Source: Cyanobium sp. Tous-M-B4 (lineage in GTDB: Bacteria > Cyanobacteriota > Cyanobacteriia > PCC-6307 > Cyanobiaceae). Taken from it: a DNA stretch of 64,000 nucleotides. Below the pieces are notes generated by a model. That model was not told where the DNA came from and did not search any database. It saw nothing but the letters and a program-made list of their open reading frames with translations. Within the stretch, counting starts at the first letter, position 1; each line of letters starts with the position of its first letter. Both the position numbers and the translations under genes were made by a program. Where the stretch lies: contig NZ_JAGQBA010000003.1 of the NCBI RefSeq assembly GCF_024345395.1, forward strand, positions 1 through 64,000. The letters are read 5' to 3'. Of the stretch, positions 8,009 to 15,109 are shown one piece after another.

Positions 8009-8233
8009 TTGAACGACCTCCTGGCTGCTGTCTACCTGATCTTCTTTGCGCTCATCGCAGGTGGAGCTTTTGCCTTGATGAGTCAGAACCTACGTGGCTC
8101 CGCTTCTCTTGCATCCCAAAGAAGTGGCGCCAAGCCAAGGCGCCATCCCGAGGCTCCCGAGCCCGGTGACGAGGTCCTCTACGTCGACTTCAGCCGGGAG
8201 CGGCTGGAGGAGCTCTATCAACAGGCGTCGTAA
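8009..8233 (+). CDS. small single-pass membrane protein
   Basis: About 74 residues from TTG 8009 (GGAAAGAG lies upstream). One N-terminal helix (LLAAVYLIFFALIAGGAFA) is followed by a polar linker and a conserved-looking tail HPEAPEPGDEVLYVDFSRERLEELY. The layout of helix, linker, HPE and acidic tail resembles the cyanobacterial DUF2973 family, but I am not certain of the match. A longer reading from 7943 is possible but unlikely, because its first 22 residues look random. Confidence 0.62.
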   Translation: MNDLLAAVYLIFFALIAGGAFALMSQNLRGSASLASQRSGAKPRRHPEAPEPGDEVLYVDFSRERLEELYQQAS

Positions 8234-8317
8234 GCCATCAGCTCACCACACGACTTCTCCAGCCCAGCCGCCACTACTGCGGAAGGGCTTGAGGAAATCA
8301 ACTCGCAGTACCTCGCT

Positions 8318-8506
8318 GTGGAGCTGGTGATGGTGAATCACATCCACCGGCGCACGGCTCTTGTGATTCCTGTTGAGCTGTTTATGCAGCTTGAGCAGTT
8401 GCAGCCACTGGAAGGTCAGGTCTTGAGCCTGGTCAGAGAACATGAACTGTTTGCTGGATCCATTTGGGGCACCCGTCTGGGCAGCCATAACCCCCTCGCA
8501 GATTGA
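8318..8506 (+). CDS. possible small protein
   Basis: 62 residues from a GTG. The frame is the continuation of the preceding gene's frame after its TAA, with protein-like sequence also upstream of the GTG (GLEEINSQYLAVELV). The stretch RTALVIPVELFMQLEQL resembles the edge strand and helix of Phd/RelB-type antitoxins, but there is no partner toxin gene. It may be a remnant of a longer gene. Confidence 0.33.
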   Translation: MELVMVNHIHRRTALVIPVELFMQLEQLQPLEGQVLSLVREHELFAGSIWGTRLGSHNPLAD

Positions 8507-8587
8507 CTGCGGGACACGTTGCAGCTCTTGTTCACCAGATAGGGGTGAACACAACAAACCCCGAAACGTTCGGCCTGCATTGCCTGG

Positions 8588-9132
8588 TTAGGAGAGCCAG
8601 CCACGCCCAGTGGCCAGGCGAGAGCATTCCTGTACCGCCTCGATGCAGCGGTGGGCGCGGTGCTTGGCATCGTCCTGCCCCTGGGCTCGCAGTACATATG
8701 CCTCCATCGCCTCCGGCGTTTCGATCAGAGCCAGCAGCAAGCAGGCGGCTCACCAGGACGTGCTCCCACAGCTGCTCCCCAGTGGAGCTGGGTGCAAACA
8801 GCTCCTGGCGCAGCACCTCCAACAACTGCGGCTTAGGGGCATCAAGCTGACCGGGCCACAGCCGGCGGCTGTTGAGCAGCCCTTCTGCTCTCCCCGCTGG
8901 GATCACGGCTGGACGATCCGGCGCGTGCTCCACGCTCCAGCTCAGGCCCGTGCCCGGCCCTCCCACCGTGGTGCGCGCACCACCACTCCGGGCGACGGGG
9001 ATGTTGAACGAGGCACCTAGCCCGCCCACTGAGATCGAGCTAAGCCCACCCTTGCTGTAGCCGCAGGCCCGCGAAGCGGTAGTTGAAGCGCAGCGGGCCC
9101 ATGCGGGTGGAGCGTCGAAAGCGGAAGCCCAT
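8588..9132 (-). pseudogene. DUF4236 protein gene broken by two frameshifts
   Basis: Read leftwards from the ATG at 9132 it begins MGFRFRRSTRMGPLRFNY, the classic DUF4236 start. The continuation SKGGLSSISVGGLGASFNI, then TTVGGPGTGLSWS, is in another frame. The switch coincides with a 22-bp insertion flanked by GTAG (9057-9060 and 9079-9082 on the plus strand). A second shift near 8740 leads to LLLALIETPEAMEAYVLRA and a stop at 8588. Restoring both frames gives one continuous protein of about 170 residues. The role of DUF4236 is unknown. Sequencing error is possible for the second shift but unlikely for the 22-bp insertion. Confidence 0.8.
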
Positions 9133-9137
9133 GGCAA

Positions 9138-9377
9138 TCAGCGGCTCTTGACGCAGTAGTTGCCAGATGAGTAGAACCCCAGCGGGCAGCTGCTCCCCGC
9201 TTTCTCGATGGCGCCGAGGGTGTTGCCGCTGGCGCTCGGCACGCAGTAGCCGCCAGAGCTGTAGTTGCCGAGCGGGCAACCGCCCACTTTCGGGAGGGGC
9301 TGCACCGGCTGCTGAGCCAGGGCCGATGCGCTGGCCACGGGGAGTGCAAGCGGCAGCCAGCGCAAGGGCGTTTGCAT
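9138..9377 (-). CDS. secreted protein with two CPxGxYSSGxYC repeats
   Basis: 79 residues from the ATG at 9377. A signal peptide (MQTPLRWLPLALPVASASALA) is followed by a mature part with two copies of the motif C-P-L-G-x-Y-S-S-G-x-Y-C: one as CPLGNYSSGGYC, one as CPLGFYSSGNYC. Four cysteines in such spacing suggest two disulphide-bonded knots in the periplasm or outside the cell. The function is unknown. It lies just 5' of the broken DUF4236 gene on the same strand (6-base gap), so the two were probably co-transcribed. Confidence 0.78.
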   Translation of the reverse strand: MQTPLRWLPLALPVASASALAQQPVQPLPKVGGCPLGNYSSGGYCVPSASGNTLGAIEKAGSSCPLGFYSSGNYCVKSR

Positions 9378-9493
9378 CGACACTCCTGCGTGCAACTCAG
9401 GTTGCCCTGCCAGCGCGGTCAGCCGCAACTTCGTGCATCGAATGCATTGACCTGGCGGGCATGCACTGACGAGACCGGCTCAGTCCGCCAGTC

Positions 9494-10132
9494 CTACTGA
9501 CGCTCGGCGTAGCTGGCTGCCCATACGGCTGCTGCCATGCCCTCGGGCACGATCCGCTGGAAAGGCGGACTAGCCAGGATCTCGGGCACCGCTTCCCCCA
9601 GAAGTTCGGTGGAGCGGCTGTGGGGCAGGCGATGGCTGAGCTGCTGATGCATCCGCAGCAGATACCAGGCTGAGCCCTCCAACCCGGCATTGAATTTCAC
9701 CCACATCTCCTGATCGCGGCGGGCATCGAGAACCATGTCGCGGGCATTGTGTGCCTTATCGGCGGCGGTCACCAACAGGGAGTCCTCGGGCTTGTGCGCC
9801 AGGGCGCCGAGGTAACGGGTCTTGCGCAGCAGCCACGGCTCCTTCTCGCCTGCTGGTGCCTCCTCGCTGGTGTCGGTGCAGTCGCGCACGATGTCGGCCA
9901 CCGCCACGCCAAAGCGTTCGGCGATTGAGATGTGGCTTTGGCCAGCGTCTTCGATGGCGTCGTGCAGCAGGCCAGCGATCGCCTGATCCTCCGTGCCGCC
10001 GTCCTCCCACACCAGGCCACTGACGGCGATCTGGTGGGAGATGTAGGGCACGGCTTTGCCCTTGCGCCGCTGGTCGCGATGCAGTTCATCCGCCCAGGCC
10101 AGAGCGTCGCCATAGCGGGGGGTGATCGGCAT
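9494..10132 (-). CDS. HD-domain hydrolase of the (p)ppGpp-hydrolase fold
   Basis: 212 residues. The metal-binding HD motif is LLHDAIED (His57-Asp58), with GKAVPYISHQ before it and ADKAHNARDMV later. This is the arrangement of the RelA/SpoT hydrolase (HD_4) fold, including the conserved second Asp in T-A-A-D-K-x-H-N. There is no synthetase or TGS domain, so it is like the stand-alone small alarmone hydrolases or a general phosphohydrolase. The gene follows a small membrane protein gene after 27 bases and probably forms an operon with it. Confidence 0.85.
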   Translation of the reverse strand: MPITPRYGDALAWADELHRDQRRKGKAVPYISHQIAVSGLVWEDGGTEDQAIAGLLHDAIEDAGQSHISIAERFGVAVADIVRDCTDTSEEAPAGEKEPWLLRKTRYLGALAHKPEDSLLVTAADKAHNARDMVLDARRDQEMWVKFNAGLEGSAWYLLRMHQQLSHRLPHSRSTELLGEAVPEILASPPFQRIVPEGMAAAVWAASYAERQ

Positions 10133-10159
10133 GGGTTCCCAGCTGGGGCTTCAACGTAA

Positions 10160-10480
10160 TCAGCGCTGGTCAAACACGCGTTCGAGTCGTTCGCGCTGCA
10201 CCTCGATGTTGATCCGCTCCACCTGCGCCAGCGCCTGGGCCCGCACCTGAGGATCCAGCACCGGGCCAGCTGGAGGTGGGCTGATGGCCGGTGCCTGAGG
10301 GGCGGTGGCCTGAGGCCTGGGCTTGGCGCCACCACGAGAGAGGACTGCAGCCAGCACCAGCAGGGCCAGTAGCGGCAGCACCAGGGGCCAGAGCGCTACG
10401 CCCAGCGCCACACCGATCCCCAGCAGCAGCAGCAGACGGGACAGGGTCAACAGGGCAGATCTAGACAGCTCGCTCAGCAT
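10160..10480 (-). CDS. small membrane protein
   Basis: About 106 residues from ATG 10480; a GTG at 10522 would add 14. A double-length hydrophobic segment (residues 10-45, two helices) is followed by a proline/alanine-rich linker and a charged amphipathic C-terminal helix (RAQALAQVERINIEVQRER). No family recognised. It faces a MerR-type regulator across a spacer of about 65 bases and precedes the HD hydrolase gene. The helix-linker-coil layout suggests a membrane-tethered scaffold, by inference only. Confidence 0.65.
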   Translation of the reverse strand: MLSELSRSALLTLSRLLLLLGIGVALGVALWPLVLPLLALLVLAAVLSRGGAKPRPQATAPQAPAISPPPAGPVLDPQVRAQALAQVERINIEVQRERLERVFDQR

Positions 10481-10544
10481 GGCCCGGGCAGAAGCAATCT
10501 GCTGCTTTGTTGACAGCAGCACTGCAACCGTATACGTTTGAGGG

Positions 10545-11171
10545 ATGGCCGACCTCCCCGTTGCTGCTCCTGTCCCTTCTCCGGTCTACGGGCTGGAGGA
10601 ACTGCTGGCCCTTGCCAGCGAGCGCCTTGGCGAGAAGGTCACGCCGCGCACCGTGCGTCTGTATGCCACTGAGGGGCTGATCGATCGCCCGGGCAAGGAC
10701 GGCCGCCGCGCGGTTTACGGGCAGCGTCAGCTGCTGCAGCTGCTGCTGGTTCGCTCCCTCGCCCGGCGCGGCCTGAGCCTCACGGCCATTGCGCCGCTGC
10801 TGGCCGCTGGCAACAGCGAACTGGAGCGCCAGCTCACCCAGCTGGAAGAGCCGCCGGCCACCAATGCCGCCCTCGACTATCTCCAGGAGCTGCAAAGCGC
10901 GCCCCCCCTCCAGAGCTCTCCGGATCTGGATCTGCTGGAGATGCTTGGCGCTCCGATCTGTCAGTCGGCACCGTTCGAGGAGCCCAGCCGTCGCCTGACG
11001 CCGCGCGGTGGTGGCCGCACTACCAGCCGCTGGCATCGCCTCGCCCTGGCACCCGGTGTGGAGCTGCACCTCAGTGACAGCGCCTCGCTGCCGCCACCTG
11101 GCAGCCGCCGTGAGGCCTGGCTGCAGCGCCTGCTCGATCGCCTCCGCGACCACCTCGACGACCTCTCCTGA
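10545..11171 (+). CDS. MerR-family transcriptional regulator
   Basis: 208 residues. The N-terminal region (15-85) is a MerR winged helix-turn-helix: VTPRTVRLYATEGLIDRP is the HTH with its typical R-x-x-R-x-Y-x-x-x-G-L pattern, followed by the wing (GRRAVYGQRQL) and a dimer helix. The C-terminal part has no effector Cys cluster and does not resemble metal- or drug-binding MerR ends. It lies 36 bases upstream of a VWA-domain gene on the same strand and divergent from a small membrane protein; it may regulate both. Assignment to MerR is firm, the effector unknown. Confidence 0.85.
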   Translation: MADLPVAAPVPSPVYGLEELLALASERLGEKVTPRTVRLYATEGLIDRPGKDGRRAVYGQRQLLQLLLVRSLARRGLSLTAIAPLLAAGNSELERQLTQLEEPPATNAALDYLQELQSAPPLQSSPDLDLLEMLGAPICQSAPFEEPSRRLTPRGGGRTTSRWHRLALAPGVELHLSDSASLPPPGSRREAWLQRLLDRLRDHLDDLS

Positions 11172-11207
11172 ATCTCTACCCCCCTGAATCGTTAACCCGT
11201 AATTCCC

Positions 11208-12464
11208 ATGCAACCCACGATCACCATCCGCCCCCTGCGGCCCGCTGTTGCGGGCGATGCGTCCACGACCCTCGATCTGTTGATCAGCATCGAGCCACCA
11301 CAGCGGCCCCCAGATCTGCAGACGCCCCAGCGGCCGCCGCTAAATCTGGCGCTGGTGATCGATCGCTCCGGCTCCATGGCCGGCGAGAAGCTCAGCCATG
11401 CCCGCAAGGCCGCACGCAGCCTCGCCGCTGAACTCACCGCCCGCGACCGGCTCGCCATCGTCACCTTCGATGACGAGGTGCAGATCGTCGTTCCCTCCAG
11501 ACCGGTTGATTCGGCTTTGCCGTTCCTGCAGGCGATCAACACGATCGAGGCCGGCAGCACCACCGCGCTCTTCGATGGCTGGCTGGCCGGTGCCCTGCAG
11601 GTGGCGGAACACCTCGATGCTGCGGCCCTTAACCGGGTGCTGCTGCTCTCCGATGGCCAGGCCAACGAAGGCCTCACGAAAGAATCCGCCGTTGCCGAGA
11701 AGGTGGCTGGCCTGAACCAGCGCGGCATCAGCACCAGCGCCTTTGGCCTGGGGGCTGGTTTCGATGAAGACCTCATGGGCGCCATCGCCGCAGCCGGTGA
11801 CGGCACCTTGGCCCAGATCGAAAGCCCCGCCCAGCTGGCCGACCTCTACGCCAGCGAGCTGCAGGGTCTGGCAACCACGAGCGGCCGCCGGGTGAGCATC
11901 GGCATTCGCCCCCAGCACGGCGCCGAGTTGGTTGACGTGATCAACGACCTCAGCGTCACCAGCGCCGGCAATCTGCAGCTGCCCAACCTGCGTCAGGGCC
12001 AGACACTGCAGGTGGGTCTGCGTCTGCAGCTGCCCGCCTGGACGCCCAACCAGCCGATCACCGGCATCCGCCTCGCCTGGGACAGCCCCGGCATCGAGCG
12101 CCGCCAGGAGCTGCGCCAGCAGCTGATCCTGCCCGTGCTGAGCGCTGCTGAACTCAGTGAGCTGGAGGTGGATCTCGATGTAGCCGAACAGCTGGCCCTG
12201 CTGCAGGCCAGCCGCGACCGGCGCAGCGTCATCGAGGCTCTCGATCGTGGTGATCAAGGCGCCGCCTTAGCCAGCCTGCAGTCGATCGATATCGAGCTGG
12301 CCGCCATGCCCCAGAGCAGCAGCATCAGCCACGAGCGCCAGCGCCTTGCCGAACAACGCCACTTGCTCAGCAGCGACCGCAACCTCAGCCGCAAACGCTT
12401 ACGCCAAGACGTGCTGCGCAGCAGCTTGAACGTCTGGGACGGCACTAACACCCAGCAGGACTGA
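11208..12464 (+). CDS. von Willebrand factor A domain protein
   Basis: 418 residues without signal peptide, so cytoplasmic. The VWA domain (about 45-230) has an intact metal-ion-dependent adhesion site: DRSGS (52-56), a Thr in EAGSTTALFDG (about 118) and Asp149 in LLLSDGQAN. The C-terminal half is beta-rich, then helical. The MIDAS should bind Mg2+ and a protein ligand. No MoxR ATPase is adjacent, unlike many bacterial VWA genes. The gene follows the MerR regulator and precedes a broken small gene at 12469, probably as one transcript. Confidence 0.88.
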   Translation: MQPTITIRPLRPAVAGDASTTLDLLISIEPPQRPPDLQTPQRPPLNLALVIDRSGSMAGEKLSHARKAARSLAAELTARDRLAIVTFDDEVQIVVPSRPVDSALPFLQAINTIEAGSTTALFDGWLAGALQVAEHLDAAALNRVLLLSDGQANEGLTKESAVAEKVAGLNQRGISTSAFGLGAGFDEDLMGAIAAAGDGTLAQIESPAQLADLYASELQGLATTSGRRVSIGIRPQHGAELVDVINDLSVTSAGNLQLPNLRQGQTLQVGLRLQLPAWTPNQPITGIRLAWDSPGIERRQELRQQLILPVLSAAELSELEVDLDVAEQLALLQASRDRRSVIEALDRGDQGAALASLQSIDIELAAMPQSSSISHERQRLAEQRHLLSSDRNLSRKRLRQDVLRSSLNVWDGTNTQQD

Positions 12465-12468
12465 ACCG

Positions 12469-12771
12469 ATGCAAGAACTGACCAACCGTCAGCTAAAGCT
12501 CGATCGCATTCCCGATCCCGATGGCGACCTGCGCAAGTGGGAGATGTTCGCTCACACGATTAATGGTTACGAGGTGGCAGGGAGCTTTTAACACTGCGCG
12601 GCTCTCTATAACGACAACAGCGCCACCACCCTCACTGAATTGCGCTGTGCGCTGTTTTTTGCGGCCCGCAAAGAACGTCACAGCGCCGGTGGCCCCTGTG
12701 ATGAATCCCATGGGGCGCGAGGTCTGCTGCGCCGCATCCGCGAGAAGGTGGCCGCAGGGGAGCTGGAGTGA
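12469..12771 (+). pseudogene. small gene interrupted by an in-frame TAA
   Basis: An ATG five bases after the VWA stop opens a 100-codon frame. It reads MQELTNRQLKLDRIPDPDG, then AHTINGYEVAGSF, stops at TAA (12589-12591), and continues in the same frame as CAALYNDNSATTLTELRCAL, later LLRRIREKVAAGELE, ending at TGA 12771. Protein-like sequence on both sides in one frame indicates a nonsense mutation; a single base change (GAA to TAA) would restore it. The family is not recognised. A downstream restart could still yield a shorter product. Confidence 0.65.
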
Positions 12772-12775
12772 ACCG

Positions 12776-12949
12776 ATGCCAGAAGATCACGAGCGGATCT
12801 CGATGCAGGAGCAGCGCCGCATTCACACCCGAGCGCTAAGCGAATCGGGACCGCCGGCAGCGGGTGAAACCAAGCCGCAAGAGGAGTTCCGGCTGGAATG
12901 TGAGGCCGTAGGAGCCAATTCCGAGCATTCCGGGTCGATCCTGAACTGA
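12776..12949 (+). CDS. truncated paralogue of the 15.2-kb small gene
   Basis: 57 residues from an ATG 4 bases after the broken gene. The first 43 residues (MPEDHERISMQEQRRIH, then ALSESGPPAAGETK and RLECEA) match the gene at 15110-15373 closely (97 of 114 bases identical by my count). The C-terminus then differs: the partner continues SRDRATAERLGITLVYEFPFD while this one ends in unrelated sequence (SEHSGSILN). I infer loss of its own 3' end where the AT-rich island begins. Charged, helical, cytoplasmic; function unknown. Confidence 0.6.
   Translation: MPEDHERISMQEQRRIHTRALSESGPPAAGETKPQEEFRLECEAVGANSEHSGSILN
12794..12907 (+). repeat. direct repeat copy A (114 bp) left of the AT-rich island
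   Basis: Matches 15188-15301 in the same orientation without gaps, with 17 differences in 114 bases counted by eye (about 85% identity). It is the coding core of two paralogous small genes that bracket the three-gene island. Confidence 0.75.
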
Positions 12950-13024
12950 ACCCTGATCATTAATGAGGCACTCAGAAATACCCCAATAGAATTGTCGCTC
13001 TATAGATAGTAAGCAATATGTCGG

Positions 13025-13052
13025 GGTTCCAGACGCGCACAAGACTGGAACC
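13025..13052 (+). other. inverted repeat at the left edge of the island
   Basis: A perfect 8-bp inverted repeat GGTTCCAG (13025-13032) / CTGGAACC (13045-13052) with a 12-base loop lies in the gene-free stretch 12950-13172. No T-run follows on either strand, so it is not a clear terminator; it may be a regulatory hairpin or a protein-binding site. The rest of that stretch shows nothing I can name. Confidence 0.4.
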
Positions 13053-13172
13053 TCAGATAGCCTCCGCCTCTTGTGGGATGTTCCTTAACCAGATCTGGCC
13101 CTGGATATTTCACCTTAAATATTCAACTCGAAGTCGGCACTAACACATGCAAACAAAAGGGGAGCCGATTGC

Positions 13173-13664
13173 TCAATTAATCTCTTTCGCCTCTGCAAGC
13201 GCCGCTTTCATGGGTAAAACGTACTGCTTATTATCGAAATCAAGCAGGGTCGTTTGTCGATCACCAAATTCATCACGATAGACAATCGTGAATACGTGAA
13301 TGTGCTCAACTTTGGTAAAAAGCAGGCCTATGATACCAATACGGCCAGCGAGGTCCCAGTCGCGCTTACGCAGACTAGAATCAGAGTAATTCCAATGAAC
13401 AATATCTCCGTAGTTTATTTTGACCGATCGCCCAGTTCTAACGAAGTTGACCTTCATAAACTTACGGTAAAAGCTTACATTGCAAATATCCTTCGAATTA
13501 ATATCGCTAAGGCATTGGAGGTCGGTGAACTCTTCAGCGGCTCGCGCGGGAGCCTGCATGAAGTAGATACCGCCCGATGCAACACTGATGGCAGTTATTC
13601 CGGCGCAAGTTGCTACAGAAAGCTTTTGCAGGCATGAATGCATAATACGAGGATGAGCTTTCAC
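13173..13664 (-). CDS. exported hypothetical protein, related to 14496-15011
   Basis: 163 residues; an N-terminal hydrophobic segment (about 15-40, ending APARAAEE) looks like a signal peptide. The mature part begins with two cysteines (LQCLSD...DICNV) and has a core IGIIGLLFTKVEHIHVFTI followed by YRDEFGDRQTTLLDF. The same layout occurs in the 171-residue protein two genes upstream (IGLLGFLATKK..., FRDDRGKKRTAFIRF), so they are probably paralogues. Codon usage is AT-rich compared with neighbours, a sign of transfer. It lies downstream of the CsgG-like gene in the same direction. The function is unknown. Confidence 0.72.
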   Translation of the reverse strand: MKAHPRIMHSCLQKLSVATCAGITAISVASGGIYFMQAPARAAEEFTDLQCLSDINSKDICNVSFYRKFMKVNFVRTGRSVKINYGDIVHWNYSDSSLRKRDWDLAGRIGIIGLLFTKVEHIHVFTIVYRDEFGDRQTTLLDFDNKQYVLPMKAALAEAKEIN

Positions 13665-13691
13665 ATGAATCGAGAATGATTTTTCGGATAT

Positions 13692-13710
13692 AGGGGGCGA
13701 GGAGCCCCCT
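13692..13710 (-). other. hairpin between the CsgG-like gene and its downstream partner
   Basis: A perfect 7-bp stem AGGGGGC (13692-13698) / GCCCCCT (13704-13710) with a 5-base loop sits in the short spacer of the island operon. It is very GC-rich in an AT-rich setting. No T-run follows on the transcribed strand, so partial termination or mRNA processing is more likely than full termination. Confidence 0.45.
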
Positions 13711-13738
13711 CCTCGACATTGGACAGCTTAATTATTAA

Positions 13739-14458
13739 TTACTGAGTTTTATCTTGCATAAATTCTACTATCTTGTCTATAGTATCATAGAAGGCAATTT
13801 TCGTAGCATCCATTGTACTGCCACCACTGAATACCTGCATGCCAGTAATACCGTCTAGTCGGTTGGCGCGATCTTTCGTCACTTCCCTGGATCGGCCAGA
13901 AAAGGTTTTAGAAGCAATTATATCTTCTTCGGCGGTGCTTATGATATCAACTTTGACATCAACTTCTGCATCGCTGTTGACCTCAGTCTTAACACTCGGC
14001 CCGCCTAAGCCAAATAGCATGCCAAAAGAAGGGGCAAATTTAGTACGAGCCTCGCTATTAGCCGATTGCTTAAGAATTACTGGGCGAAGAATATAGCGTG
14101 AGCCCAACTTTTTACCCGCAACAATAAGCTCATTCATATTTGAATCACTTGGAACGCCCTTGATGGCTTTTTCTACCTTGAACCAAGCAACAGTTGTAAT
14201 TCCACCGTTGCGAACAGACTGATTTATGACTTCTGTAGCAAATTCAGCAAGTGCGGAGCCTTGTCCAGATTTATCCGAGACCGGCATCAGGATGACCTTT
14301 CGAGCCGTTGTGGATTTAATTCCCCTTAGGGTCTCGCCGGAAGCCGGTTTTGCAGAGACTGGCTTAGCTTTGGTCTGCTGAGCAAGAGCGCTGCCGGTTA
14401 CGCTCAGCGCAAAGACAGCAGAGGCAAGGGCCAGGGAAACTTGGCGAAAGCGAACCAT
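13739..14458 (-). CDS. CsgG/LpoB-like exported protein
   Basis: 239 residues with a clear signal peptide (VFALSVTGSALA cleaved before QQ). After a basic, Ser/Ala/Lys-rich linker the CsgG-like domain begins at about 50: RKVILMPVSDKSGQGSALAEFA, then VRNGGITTVAWFKVEKAIKG, and AGKKLGSRYILRPVILK, followed by a domain in which EVDVKVDIISTAEEDI matches the family's last strands. CsgG forms the curli export channel, and LpoB-type relatives are periplasmic activators. There is no lipobox Cys and no evident amphipathic barrel insert, so a soluble periplasmic CsgG-fold protein is likelier than a pore. It is AT-rich, and central in the three-gene island. Confidence 0.75.
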   Translation of the reverse strand: MVRFRQVSLALASAVFALSVTGSALAQQTKAKPVSAKPASGETLRGIKSTTARKVILMPVSDKSGQGSALAEFATEVINQSVRNGGITTVAWFKVEKAIKGVPSDSNMNELIVAGKKLGSRYILRPVILKQSANSEARTKFAPSFGMLFGLGGPSVKTEVNSDAEVDVKVDIISTAEEDIIASKTFSGRSREVTKDRANRLDGITGMQVFSGGSTMDATKIAFYDTIDKIVEFMQDKTQ

Positions 14459-14495
14459 AAGGGTTTTGTTTAAATTAAATTTAGAAAACAGTAGG

Positions 14496-15011
14496 TCAGA
14501 TCCCTGTCACAGGAGTGACGCTTACAGGATTGTCCCTGTCGCCAGTGATACTAGGATCCATGGTGCGAAGAAAACCGCGAAAGTCTTTACCGAAAGAATC
14601 AGCAGCTTTCATATTCACGAAGCGTATGAATGCAGTACGCTTTTTCCCCCTATCATCACGAAATTCGATGCCGAAGTCCACCGTACCGGCCTTTTTGGTA
14701 GCAAGAAAACCGAGTAGACCAATAGGACCAAACAGAATCGTCGTGGCTGCACCAATTAGGTGATTCGACTCTCGACCTGTATCGTCGTAGATCTTGGTGT
14801 CGACGTAATTTGTCTTGTCTATGCTCAGAAAGTCAGTAGGCAAGTTGGCTTCCAGCTGTTCCGGGCCAATGACGACGGTGCAGGGCTCATAGCGGGTGTA
14901 ATAAGAGCAGATCGCGCGATGGGAGGATGCCCTAGCTACGGGAGCCAAGGCAGTAATCATGCAAAACAGCAGAGCGGTTACGGAGGAAAACCGCCGTGAT
15001 TGGAGATCCAA
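14496..15011 (-). CDS. exported hypothetical protein, related to 13173-13664
   Basis: About 171 residues from a TTG at 15011 (an ATG 17 codons later is too deep in the signal peptide to be preferred). The signal peptide is LLFCMITALAPVARASS. The mature protein has two early cysteines (AICSYYTRYEPC), a membrane-like or buried hydrophobic stretch TILFGPIGLLGFLATKK and a strand pair FGIEFRDDRGKKRTAFIRF. These match the order of features in the gene at 13173. It is the first gene of the island operon, 37 bases upstream of the CsgG-like gene. No family recognised. A periplasmic or outer-membrane partner of the CsgG-like protein is inferred. Confidence 0.72.
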   Translation of the reverse strand: MDLQSRRFSSVTALLFCMITALAPVARASSHRAICSYYTRYEPCTVVIGPEQLEANLPTDFLSIDKTNYVDTKIYDDTGRESNHLIGAATTILFGPIGLLGFLATKKAGTVDFGIEFRDDRGKKRTAFIRFVNMKAADSFGKDFRGFLRTMDPSITGDRDNPVSVTPVTGI

Positions 15012-15109
15012 GCCTGTAGCAATCCCCCAAAAGATTTAATATCAAATGTTTAGCATCTCTTAAGCCTTCTTGTAAAGCCCTGCGGCGGCAGTCTCTTCTT
15101 GTATCAATT

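Noticed and set aside
9938-9990. HIP1-type octamer GCGATCGC
   Set aside because: Seen at a few places (for example near 9975, 55811 and 59970), all within genes; the number looks too low to call a HIP1-rich genome from this window.
12589-12591. In-frame TAA as a recoding (read-through) signal
   Set aside because: TAA is not known to be recoded to a special amino acid in cyanobacteria and no stimulatory structure is visible; a nonsense mutation is simpler.
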